Shown here piece after piece: positions 1 to 9,661 of a DNA stretch of 27,726 nt; the stretch's first letter is position 1; each line of letters begins with the position of its first letter. Source of the stretch: Priapulus caudatus (Eukaryota; Priapulida; Priapulimorpha; Priapulimorphida; Priapulidae). The stretch is taken from contig NW_014577586.1 of assembly GCF_000485595.1 (NCBI RefSeq), forward strand, positions 28,078-55,803, in the 5' to 3' direction. The position numbers and the translations under genes were made by a program. Under the pieces are notes generated by a model, which was given only the letters and a program-made list of their open reading frames with translations, had not been told where the DNA came from and searched no databases.

Positions 1-186
1 AGTAGTAAGATATTAGTAGTCGTTTAGCGTAGTAGTAGCAGTAGTAGTAGCAGCAGTAGTAGCGAAGTAGCCCAGCTGTCAAGAGCTAAGTTAGTAGCAG
101 TAGCAGATGCAGTATCAGCCAGTATCAGGCAGTAGTAGCAGTGTGCAGTAGTAGCAGTAGATAAGCCAGTGAGTATAGTATGTAGT

Positions 187-226
<40 letters not shown>

Positions 227-312
227 CAGTAGTAGCGAGTAGTAGTAGTGTAGTAGTAGTAGTAGTGAGTAGTAGTAGTATAGCAGCGCAGTAACGCAGC
301 TAGTAGCAGTAG
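1..312. repeat. TAG trinucleotide microsatellite array
   Basis: This is a long run of imperfect TAG (CTA on the other strand) triplets, interrupted by CAG and single-base slips. It has no coding logic: TAG is a stop codon in one frame, and the other frames read as serine, valine or tyrosine/leucine/threonine runs. A second array of the same triplet lies at 2959-3590. It is probably a satellite-like expansion near a contig or chromosome end. Confidence 0.95.
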
Positions 313-780
313 TAGATGGGATGGGATATGAGATGGAATGCGGTGCGATGGGATGGGATGGGATGGGATAGGATGGCATGGAATGGCATGGGATGGGATG
401 GGATGGGATATGAGATGGGATGCGGTGCGATCGGATGGGATGGGATGGGATAGGATGGAATGGCATGGGATGGGATAGCATGGCATGGGATGGCACTGAA
501 TGTGATGAGATGGGATGACATGAGATGGGATATGAGATAGGATGCGGTGCGATGGGATGTGATGGGATGGGATGGCATGGGATGGGATGGGATAGGATGG
601 AATGGCATGGGATGGGATAGCATGGCATGGGATGGCACTGAATGTGATGAGATGGGATGACATGAGATGGGATATGAGATAGGATGCGGTGCGATGGGAT
701 GTGATGGGATGGGATGGCATGGGATGGGATGGGATGGATGGATGGATGCATGGATGGATGCATGGATAGATAGATAGTTA
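313..780. repeat. GGGAT-type pentamer satellite with 142-bp higher-order repeat
   Basis: The region is built from GATGG/GGGAT-like pentamers. The marker GGCACTGAATG occurs at about 492 and again about 634, so a longer block has been duplicated with a 142-bp period. From about 735 it degrades into GGAT and GATA tetramers. Long minus-strand frames rich in Ser-His-Pro-Ile are by-products of the pentamer and are not genes. Confidence 0.93.
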
Positions 781-1259
781 GATGTCCGCTAGTAAGTAAA
801 TAAATATTTGTTCAATAGCTGTTAGATGTCCGGGCGTAACATGAGTACATGCACGATCGGGAGAGAACGGATAGTTCTCTACGCGCTTAATTGATATTTT
901 CGCTGCGGATTTTTACCGCTGCGTGCAGATTCGTTGGAGCCGTGTGCCGCCAGTAGATCGCGTGTAGTGTGTCCGCTGCTGTCGTGCGAATAAAGTCGCA
1001 TGGTGTGTCCGCTCAATTATCGCATGCGGATGCGAATATTTTTGCCGCGAATTTCGCTAAATATTTCGAAATTTTTCTAAATATAATATTATCAGGGGTG
1101 ACTAGTAATAAACTATTATTATTCACTCCTGATATTATATTACAAATTTATATTATACTCTCTTGATAATATTCATGCTAACTGGCTGTGTACATTCTTT
1201 GCAGCACGGCGGCTATCGATTATTTCAAGAGCCCATTAACCCTGCTACATGGCCATTTA
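781..1259. other. Non-coding stretch with one hairpin
   Basis: I see no supported gene here. The interval holds ordinary AT-rich DNA and a strong inverted repeat at 1081-1140, listed separately. Short frames at 969-1166 and 1163-1402 have no recognisable motif, and the second is read through telomeric hexamers. Confidence 0.6.
1081..1140. repeat. Imperfect inverted repeat / hairpin
   Basis: The arm at 1081-1101 pairs with the arm at 1123-1140. Nine bp (ATATAATAT) and nine bp (CAGGGGTGA against TCACTCCTG, one G-T wobble) match, separated by a 3-nt TAT bulge. A further TAATA/TATTA pairing lies inside. As RNA this would be a stem of about 23 bp. It could be a small palindromic element or a structured transcript; nothing here decides which. 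Confidence 0.6.
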
Positions 1260-1299
1260 CCCTAACCCTAACCCTAACCCTAACCCTAACCCTAACCCT
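1260..1299 (+). repeat. Interstitial telomeric repeat (CCCTAA)n
   Basis: About 6.5 uninterrupted copies of CCCTAA, the C-rich strand of the canonical metazoan telomere repeat TTAGGG. It is followed at 1300-1345 by a degenerate C-rich continuation with spaced ACCCC blocks. The C-rich strand on the plus strand is the orientation expected at the left end of a chromosome, but 1.26 kb of satellite lies outside it, so it is now internal. Confidence 0.93.
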
Positions 1300-1709
1300 G
1301 GACAACTACCCCCCGAACAGCTACCACCCGGACAATTACCCCGTAGAACAAACAAACTTGATTCTAATTTTTAACGATTTCCCGCTCTCAGTATTATCAT
1401 GATGTCACGATAAATTGATAAATATTCAATACATGTGTTAACATTGCAGTTATTGCAACTTTACATGCATTTATAATTGTCATTTTAGGTGTGTGAGGCT
1501 TTTAGGTGTTTTAGGTTTAGAACTATGAGCTATGGAGAACGAATTTTAAACGAATGAAGGAATGAGAAACGAGAGCTATGAGGAACGAACCCTTTATTAC
1601 ATAATGGAGCTAATTGGAAATCGCATTTTTAGATTTTCGCGTTAGGGAAATATTTCCTAGAACGCTGAATTTACGTAAGGTGGGGCATTACTGTATTTTG
1701 CCAAAATTG

Positions 1710-1808
1710 TACTAGCTAAGGCAATCTTCTCCTGCATGTACTAGCTAAGGCAATCTTCTCCTGCATGTACTAGCTAAGGCAATCTTCTCCTGCATGTACT
1801 AGCTAAGG
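1710..1808 (+). repeat. 29-bp tandem repeat, 3.4 copies
   Basis: Three exact copies begin at 1710, 1739 and 1768, followed by a 12-bp partial copy at 1797-1808. The unit starts TACTAGCTAAGG and contains CAATCTTCTCCTGCATG. Decayed versions of the CAATCTTCTC core recur near 1991, 2080 and 2120, so the array once extended to about 2140. There are no unique spacers, so this is not a CRISPR-like structure. Confidence 0.92.
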
Positions 1809-2422
1809 AACGATCATTCTCTGGACGAGCTGCCAAATCACTGACAGTACTGTTAAGGATAATTATTAGCATTTATTGATGAAGTGCTAACATCTTTCTC
1901 GCAGCTGCGATGTACTAAGCTATTGTGTAGCTACAGACAATATCTTGACTTTCGCATTCGTCTTCATACTGTCAACTTTAGCTAACTCCGCGGCAATCTT
2001 CTCTCTGCCGCTGCATGACTGAGTCCGGCGACAGATAAGGTCAATCGTATTCTCCAATTGCATCGTGAGAGGCTTAAGAGGCAATCGCTTCTCACATGCC
2101 TAATAGCTCTACGTAGCTTAAGGCAATCATCTCCTGCGTGTTCATCTTCTTAAAATAGTGTTGGACGTCAACCATCGGAATTTAAGTTTATTGTTGCACG
2201 CTGTCAGTAATGTATACCTATAGTAGAGGGTCTCATGTAATGATGCTATAAAATGCTGATTTACATTAGGCATAAATATCGGCTATTTCCGATATACGTA
2301 TTCACAGTGTCAAGTATTGCTGCGGCAAATAAATCAACCGCTATAAGAGCACACGTTGAGAGCTATATACACTATCGGCCGGACATACGCACTATGTGCG
2401 GAAAAGCAGCAGACCATATTGA
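1809..2422. other. Decayed repeat copies, no gene
   Basis: The first half holds diverged copies of the 29-bp unit (CAATC..TCTC near 1991, 2080 and 2120). The rest is anonymous. A frame from 2253 to 2477 has no motif that I recognise. Confidence 0.5.
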
Positions 2423-2674
2423 GTACAATCAAATAAACCTCTCGAGAGAGGGACGAACTTCCCCACCATCGAGGTGATACACCGCCGCACAGGTGAGGTC
2501 CAGACTGTAGTGAACTGTCTATACATCTCTGACCCCCATGCACCAGAAATCTTTCGCCATGTATTCACAAACAGATTGGGTGGCAATAGACCGATAATAA
2601 CCCAGATTTACCTGCACATGCGCAAGGTATGGTATCAGAAAGGGCTCCCTGTTAACAGAAACATGAGTACATAG
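2423..2674 (+). CDS. Unrecognised open frame, possible exon or repeat-protein fragment
   Basis: This frame is open from just after a TGA at 2420-2422 to the TAG at 2672-2674, about 83 codons. It has a varied, protein-like composition, including EVIHRRTGEV, NCLYISDPHAPE and HMRKVWYQKG. It has no early ATG, so if real it would be an exon or a fragment of a repeat-borne protein. I recognise no family, and the overlapping frames are also partly open, so chance is a serious alternative. Confidence 0.2.
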   Translation, partial: VQSNKPLERGTNFPTIEVIHRRTGEVQTVVNCLYISDPHAPEIFRHVFTNRLGGNRPIITQIYLHMRKVWYQKGLPVNRNMST

Positions 2675-2958
2675 TCACATACATTAGGACACTAAGACAA
2701 CCCTACTATTAGATATATTTAGTGGTCATCTAGGTCCTCTGTCTCCCTAGGTGTCCTCTGGTTCCGTCTTATATAATTGGTCATCCTAGGTCAAGATTTA
2801 TATTGGTGCTAATTATCTGTGAAATAAGTTTTGATATTAAGATAATCAGCTTTGGCAGCCGATAGTGCAGACTAGATTGTGACGTCCCCAATATGAACAC
2901 CTCGTGATATCATGGTACCGGCAATTAAAAATAGCCGAGTAGGCTGAATGCGACCAAA
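2675..2958. other. No gene seen
   Basis: Anonymous AT-rich sequence between an open frame and the second TAG array. I see no structure beyond short repeats of GGTCATC and CCTAGGT at about 2722-2790. Confidence 0.5.
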
Positions 2959-3590
2959 ATAGTAGTAAGTAGTAGTAGTAGTAGTAAGTAGTGATAGTAT
3001 GTAGTAGTATAGTAGTAGTAGTAGTAGCAGGCAGTAGTACAAGTAGCAGCTGTAGCAGCAGTGAGTAGCAAGTAGCAGCTGCAGTATGCTACAGTCAGCA
3101 GCAAGTAGTAGGCAGTAGAGCAGTAGTAGCAAGTAAGTGCAGTAGTATAAGTAAGTAGTAGTAAGTATAGTAGTAGTAGTAGTAGTATAGTAGTAGTAGT
3201 AGGCAGTAGTAGCAGTAGTAAGTAGTATAAGTAGTAGTAGAAGTAGTAGTAGTAGTAGATGCCAGCAGCAGTAGTACAGTTAGTAGGCAGTAGATAGCAG
3301 TAGTATAGTGTAGTAGTAGTAGTAGTAGTAGTATAGTAGTAAGTAGTAGTAGTAGTAGGCCAGTAGTAAGCAGTTAAGTAGTAGTAGTAAGTACTAGTAT
3401 AGTAGTATAGTAGTAGTGTAGTAGTATAGTACTAGTTAGTCGTAGTATAGTAGCAGTAAGTATAGTAGTAGTAGTAGTATAGTAAGTAGTATGCCAGCGG
3501 AGTACAGTAGTTAGTTAGTAGTAGTAGTAGTCGTAGTAGTAGTTAGTAGTAAGTAGTGAGTAGTAGTATAGTAGTAGTAGTAACTAGTAG
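2959..3590. repeat. Second TAG trinucleotide array
   Basis: About 630 bp of TAG triplets with frequent single-base slips (TAAG, TATAG, GGCAG). It has the same motif and orientation as the array at 1-312. Minus-strand frames of Leu/Tyr/Thr runs are artefacts of the CTA triplet. Confidence 0.95.
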
Positions 3591-4211
3591 GCAATACTCG
3601 AACTTTTATCAACACATCTGGTCTTTATCAGCAGTACAGTATTATACACTGAAATAATTCAATAAAATTCAAAGTTGAAATTATTCTATAACCAAATCGT
3701 ACTAGCATCCATATTCAGTGTACGTGTACTAAGTGTGCATCACAACAGCGGCACAGACATGTATAGTGCACGAGTTTTTAAAACGGTCAGGACAGAACAG
3801 TATATCACCCATCTGTAAAACGTAAAGGTAATTAATAACAGCCAGAAAACAAAATGTCAATTAAGCGATAATGAAATTTCTTGTCTGTACTACCTAGATT
3901 TGGCGGAACCTATATATTATGATTTCGATATGGGGAACAATGAAGCCACATGTGACATTTTGCTGAATAATTGTGCTTTGGAGGGTCTACTGTACGCAGT
4001 GCTACGGCTAATTGAAGGAGACCTAGTAATTCATATCTATCAGTAAAGGTTAGACAAGAGCCTCAGAAGCAGAATAGCGCCAGAATGGTAGACTCTAGTT
4101 TTGGCCTGTGTCCATAGCTCCTGACTAGTGAAAAATGTTCTCACAACTACATATCAAACTTTACCTATATTATACTAGTATATATAATTATATATACTAA
4201 TAATATAACAT
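3591..4211. other. No gene seen
   Basis: Anonymous sequence. I checked the minus strand for an exon following the TM1 exon at 5235-5355, and no transmembrane-2-like coding stretch was visible. Confidence 0.45.
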
Positions 4212-4318
4212 TTACACACACACTGCACACGCCACACGCAATCACACACACACACAGACACACAATCACACACACACCACCACACACACACACACCACAC
4301 CTCACACTATATTATATA

Positions 4319-4350
<32 letters not shown>

Positions 4351-4381
4351 CACACACTCACACGCGCACGCGCACACACAT
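4212..4381. repeat. Compound CA / TA microsatellite
   Basis: A CA-rich tract (4212-4308) runs into a TA run (about 4309-4349), then CA and GCGCAC again. The composition is simple repeat only. Confidence 0.93.
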
Positions 4382-5234
4382 GCAATGGGAATGCAGTGAA
4401 TATATATGAACTGAAAAACGCTGCGTTGCCATCAATCAACAAATAGAAATTCACATCTGTCGAATCACATGTCTATACTCATCTATATATAAACAGATAA
4501 CAATGGTGCATGCTTATAGGTCAGTGCGCATGCTCAACATTATTATGAGGTTCGAAAGTTCACAGCAGCTAAATTTTTTGTCTATTTTTACAAGCTTTAC
4601 ATTTTGCCAGATCTGATATACGGTGTTCATCCTGGTGCAGACATCCTTTTACTGCACACATCGTAAGGGATATTTCTGAAATTATGCTAGGTGGCAGGAC
4701 TGCTCAGCGGTCAACATTTATCTTAACTTCATTGAACATGCGTTTTATGTTCTGCACTGTTACAAATCATTCTAGTCACATATACACACCCACGTACTAT
4801 ACGTTGTACTATAAGTTGCTATACGTTTGCACGTGTTCAATGAACAATAGCTTCTGCAGCCATATCGTGTAGTTTAATTCTGTGCTTGTAGCCATGTGCA
4901 TTCTCTAGAAGGAGCCTGGAGTTTATAACATCATAACAAAACGTGACGATATGTAAACTGCTGACCGCACACTCATGCTAGTAGTGTGAGTGAGGTTAGC
5001 TAACCTACGATGTGCTTTTTACGCTATGCTAATCAATCCGTCTCTCCGCTCTCTCTAACGTAAAATGTACATGGCACCGTATGCATTATGTGATAAGTGG
5101 TGAGTCCAACTTCGTTTGAATAACAATTTATGAATAGAATGCGCCTATTCAAATAGCAGCGAATCAAGAAAAAACAAATCGCTCTATCATACGTCGAACA
5201 GAGCAAATTTACAACAAATGGTCAGTATACTTAC
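4382..5234. other. No gene seen downstream of the TM1 exon
   Basis: If the exon at 5235-5355 belonged to a working minus-strand gene, its TM2 exon should lie in this direction. No stretch encoding a GAFLIPY-like or FLELxLGQ-like sequence was found by eye. A 62-codon plus-strand frame at 4684-4872 has no recognisable feature. Confidence 0.45.
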
Positions 5235-5355
5235 CTCCTCCGTTTTTATATACCAAGTAAGGAAAGCGCCAAACGTTTCCTAATCCAACTGCGTAAGCAA
5301 CGCACGTGAGGAAAAACTCTATTTGGTTTCCCCATGCCGCACGCTCTTCATGTTC
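5235..5355 (-). CDS. SLC6 transporter TM1 exon (second copy, isolated)
   Basis: The exon is 121 bp: 40 codons plus one base, ending in phase 1. It is flanked by an acceptor (TTTAAG, exon side at 5355) and a consensus donor GTAAGT at 5234. It encodes the hallmark first transmembrane helix of sodium-coupled neurotransmitter transporters: [10 protein letters not shown], then [12 protein letters not shown], then VYKNGG. Length, reading phase and splice positions match the TM1 exon at 27040-27160, with about 99 of 121 bases identical by hand count. Most base differences are silent in the second half, which suggests past purifying selection. No other exon of the same gene was found around it. It could be the surviving part of a tandem duplicate, a pseudo-exon, or a gene whose other exons are too diverged or lie outside the window. 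Confidence 0.85.
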
Positions 5356-7040
5356 CTTAAACAAAACAATGTAGCGTATGATACACTTATTAGTAAATAA
5401 TGATGGCCTTCCGTTTCTTCAGAAAAGCAATAAAGAGATAACACCGAACATTTGGGATACACACATGAACCTATTTAGTCACCAATTAACGATGGATTTA
5501 TTATTTCTTTGCGTATTCACTTTTATTTCATAACACCGTATGTATTTAATGTAATTTTAATTATTTGATTATTGCATAAGTATTGCAATAATCATTTGCA
5601 ATTTAATTGCAATTGCAATTGACAATTGGCTTATAATTATTGCCAATGATAAGTGCATATTTTTAATGTATTTATAGTTTTAAAGGTAAACAAACATTAA
5701 TTGATTTAAAGGAATACTTTCCCATAGAATTTTAGAGTATAGTATATGATAGTAAATGCATAAACAATAGCATATACTTATAAATTTCTATAGTTACGCA
5801 TTCACGTTTGTCAGTAAACAACATTGAAAGTCGAAATCTTTATTTTTGGGCGCTGACATGACCCGCGATTGTACTGCCACCCTGAAAAAGTTGCGCATTT
5901 GCCAATTCATTTTGCACGTTACAGACCCAAGGCTAATCACAAAAGTGCAATTATATTTATACCAAAATGCTATTTAACTGAACGACATACATTTTAGGAG
6001 AAATTCGTCCATATTATAACTGAAACTATGTGTCGTTTATAAGATATTGCAATCCTTCTGCTCTTAAATTAATAAATAAGAAACACCCTTGGTCTGTAGC
6101 CTGCAGTGCTATTTTAACTAACAATATCCAAAGCACCTAGAGTAATATATCCCTTTTTGTTTGTTGATTTAAAGACAGAATAGTCTTATATTTACAACGC
6201 TGTGCCACATAGGATACAGACAGTATTTGTGGTGTGTGTACTTTCTATATATGTATGTTTGAAATTTTTGACCTCACATTAAAACACACGTATATGCTTC
6301 GTACAATTTAGTAAGTACCCACACTTGCTCGAACAAATAGTTTATCGTTTCTACCCTATAAAATGTAAAACAGCGATCACACAGCTATTGAGATCGTGCA
6401 GACGCCTGATATACGGATCAAACTAGAAGTCCAAGGTTTGCTTTGGTTTGAGCGTCGTCTATATTTTAAAAGTTTATAGATATTAATCGGAATATACATC
6501 TGTGAACGGCAATATTTATCATTTGCTTAAACTCTACTCTTTAAAAGATTTTAAATGAGATGTGTTTTTTAGAGTATTCGATGTTTGTAAACTCGCATAT
6601 CGCTATATCAAATATTTAAACTGCAACCACACTCACGTAAGTATAACTACATATCGGCAGGATATGTCATGTTCCAGGGCATGTATACACAATGACAGTA
6701 AAGGATTATTAAGTGCAAAAACAAGCGAAAATATTCAAAGATGTGGTTAAAATGGTGCTAAAACGAAACTTGGTATAACTGAATATCGTGACATCTTATG
6801 GGCTGAAATAATATATATTATTAGTATAATCTTGATTTGATCAGGGTATGCTCCAGACATATATGTTACAGTTTTACGTTTATATATTGTCAAATTTATA
6901 TCTTGGACCATAGATTGAAACTATGAGAATCAATGATATGACCGATCCTAATCATCAATTAATTATAGTGTATGGAATCACACAAAAAAACTAGATTATA
7001 TGTTCAATGTTGCGTTGTTTCACAAACGCTTGATTACATA
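5356..7040. other. AT-rich non-coding stretch
   Basis: No gene is supported. 5575-5640 is notable for interleaved inverted runs of TTGCAA/TTGCAATT and GCAATAAT-like sequence, an AT-rich palindromic patch. The frame at 6562-6750 has no motif. Confidence 0.5.
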
Positions 7041-7725
7041 TTTCTCTCTATCTCTTTCTCTCTATCTCTCTTGCTCTCCCTCCCTCTCTCCCTCTTTCCC
7101 CTCTCCCCCTCTCTCTCTCTCGCTCTCTCTCCCTCTCCCTCCTTCTCTCTCCCCCTCTCTCTCTCTCTTCCTCTCTCTCCCCCTCTCTCTCACCCATCTT
7201 TCTCTTCCTCTCTCTCTCTCGCTCTCCCTCCCTCTCTCCCTCTTTCCCCTCTCCGCCTCTCTCTCTCGCTCTCTCTCCCTCTCCTCCTTCTCTCTCCCCC
7301 TCTCTCTCTCTCTCCCTCTCTCTCCCCCTCTCTCTCACCCATCTTTCTTTTCCTCTCTTTCTCTCCCCTCCCTCTCCCTGTCTCTCTCTACATCTCCCGC
7401 TCTCTCTCCCTGTCTCTTTTTCCCTCTCCCCCTCTCTCTCCCTCTCTCTCTCTCTCCGTCTCTCTCTTCTCTCCCCTCTCTCTCTCCCTTTCTCTCTCTC
7501 TCCCTCTCTCCCCCTCTCTCTCTCTTCCTCTCTCTTTCTCTCACCCTCTCTCTCCCTCCCCCTCTCTCTCCCCCTCTATTTCTCTCTCTCCCTTGCTCTC
7601 ACCCACCTCTCTCTTTCTCTTACTCCCTATCTCTCTCCCTCTATCTCTCTCTCTCTCTTCCTCTTTCTCGCTCTCACCCTCTCTCTTTCCTCTCTCTCCC
7701 CCTCTCTCCCCCTTTCCCTCTCTCC

Positions 7726-7762
<37 letters not shown>

Positions 7763-7784
7763 TTTCTCTCTCCCCTCTCTTTCG
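7041..7784 (+). repeat. Long CT-rich polypyrimidine tract
   Basis: About 740 bp of nearly pure pyrimidine on the plus strand, mostly CTCTCT with CCCTC and TTTC variants. Marker variants recur with a spacing near 145-148 bp: CACCCATCTTTCT begins at 7191 and 7336, and GCTCTCCCTCC begins at 7073 and 7221. So part of the tract is itself a tandem duplication. The long Ser/Leu/Pro and Arg/Glu/Gly frames on the two strands are artefacts. Confidence 0.95.
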
Positions 7785-9100
7785 CCGCTATCGTCTTTGT
7801 CAATAGCCGCCATGGCAAACTGCGCGTGAACTCAAAGATTTGCATAGTACATTATAAGTCGGATTGTTTGCAATTCGTATATATCAAATTTCGTAAACAG
7901 TTGTACGGAGTTTTTTGAGTGATAAGAGACTTTCTATTTTAGCCTGCTTTGAAGGTTATCTTATGATGCACTAAGATGGTTGCTTAACTCTGTGAGCAGA
8001 AAACACGGATATATTTGAGAATGAACACGACAACCCGATAACCCCAAACCTCACCCTCACCCCAACCCTAATACCAAGTTGTTAGAAAATTGTAAAGCTA
8101 TTACCTTGAACTAGTTAGTGTTATAATGGTTATCAAGTTATTATACACAATAATTTTGTAGTATATGTTATTCGTCGGAACTGGCATACCTTTATAGTAA
8201 TAGCATACAGAAACGTTATTCCCTTGTTTATTATACGTAATGTTGTTCCTTCCTATCAGTAATTATACACGCGTGTATAACACGAGTCTTTATAGCAAGC
8301 CTACGCTGACGTGACATCTACAACATACCTACATTATTTAAATAGCTTGGGAATGATGGCTGCAATTAATAAATCTAGAATAAATTCGACAGTTTAAAAA
8401 TTATTTTAAAATCATACGGTTTGTTATTCGTGTATTTCTCGCCAGCGAGCGCGTGGCACGTAAAGAGACACTGTGAAACACATCAGATAACATGGCACGG
8501 TATATATTACAACATGCTTACTCATAATTATCGCTACCGTGCGCATTGATATGACACGATATCATAATATACTCATCATTATGAACACGACATTCCATGC
8601 TAAATTTGACAAATTAATATTTATGAGCAACGAAAATCCAAGCAAAATAAAGGTTATTATAGGGGGAAGGAAACATGCATGGCGATATTCCCAATAAAGC
8701 TGGAATGGATGACAGTAATTTCTCCTCGTGGTTGTTATAGGTGCATGCGATGCAGCTAAGTATAATAGATCACAATTCACGTATGTATAATTACCTCATT
8801 AGCTACCTTGCTCTTTTGTGGTTCATCCATTCTTTTAGAGTATGTAATAATAACACAAAATAATTCAGTTGCACCTTTCACAGTAACGTTATAGGGTATA
8901 TAGGGTCACTGGGTTATATAGGTAAAAGTATTCAATGAGCCGCTCTACATGGCAGATGGCCTATGCGCAGCATTTCTTGCATATGCATAGATTATATATA
9001 GAAAGATATCAGATAGTGCTGCTTTATCAACAAAGTCGTTTGCTATAGACACATGCACGCCTGGTTGATTGACAGATATAGTCCATGCAATCTAGGTCAT
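7785..9100. other. No gene seen
   Basis: Anonymous sequence. 8040-8072 is a degenerate C-rich CCCTAA-like patch. A 72-codon minus-strand frame at 8562-8780 has no recognisable family. Confidence 0.5.
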
Positions 9101-9110
9101 TTTTGCAGCC

Positions 9111-9451
9111 AACCTTAAAAAAAGCAACCGAAATTTGTTTTTCCACAGGGCATTTCTGTGATGACCCCAGAAAACCATCCTAAAAGTCTTAAGAAATCTT
9201 CCCACGCAAATTTGCATAATTTGCATAAATCCAAAATGGCCGCCAATTTCCATCATTTTGCAATATCTCTGCTATCCAAAGACATATTTCAGTAATTTAA
9301 AGTTCTATTTTAATTATTATTGGAATGGGCAATGCATTTAGCTATATTAGAATGCGAGTCCGTATCATGCGAAAATGCAATATGGCTGCCCTAATTTGCA
9401 TAAATCCAATATGGCCGTTATAATTATATGTATAAATGTTCATCTTGCATG
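9111..9451. repeat. Left flank with repeated octamer and ATGGC motifs
   Basis: Two copies of AATTTGCATAAATCCAA followed by A/T-ATGGCCG lie at about 9219-9243 and 9393-9417. A further partial copy (CAATATGGCTGCC) starts at about 9378. The units contain ATTTGCAT (POU-type octamer, three times) and AAAATGGCCGCC, close to a YY1-type core. This flank directly adjoins the left inverted repeat and may be part of the same element, although no mirror copy is present on the right side. Confidence 0.55.
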
Positions 9452-9610
9452 AGGATTTCTTATTAGGATTGCCAAATGGTTTATTTGTTAGACTACAATA
9501 ACAAATACTATGTACATCTTTATCTCATTATTATCAATTGCCATATATTACGAAATTAGAATTGGAATTGTACATTGGCATCTTTGTATCAGGAGACTTT
9601 AAACTGCAAA
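9452..9610 (+). repeat. Left inverted repeat
   Basis: Begins AGGATTTCTTATT, contains TTAGACTACAATAAC, and ends GGAGACTTTAAACTGCAAA. Its reverse complement lies at 12763-12920. By hand, about nine mismatches occur in the first ~115 bp; the inner ~45 bp need an indel to align. It lies just beyond the 3' end of the minus-strand gene. Confidence 0.85.
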
Positions 9611-9661
9611 TTTCTTCCAACATACTCGGCATGGCAAGAACATTATATTACAGTACATTGT

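Noticed and set aside
115-763. Long minus-strand frames rich in Ser-His-Pro-Ile
   Set aside because: They are read through the GGGAT pentamer satellite; several frames are open only because the repeat lacks stops.
1710-1808. 29-bp direct repeats as a CRISPR array
   Set aside because: Units are head-to-tail with no spacers, in a eukaryotic context.
4551-4562. tRNA B-box-like GGTTCGAAAGTTC
   Set aside because: No A box or cloverleaf could be built around it.
6972-7845. Ser/Leu/Pro frames (plus) and Arg/Glu frames (minus)
   Set aside because: Translation of a CT/GA simple repeat in all frames; the composition is entirely repeat-driven.
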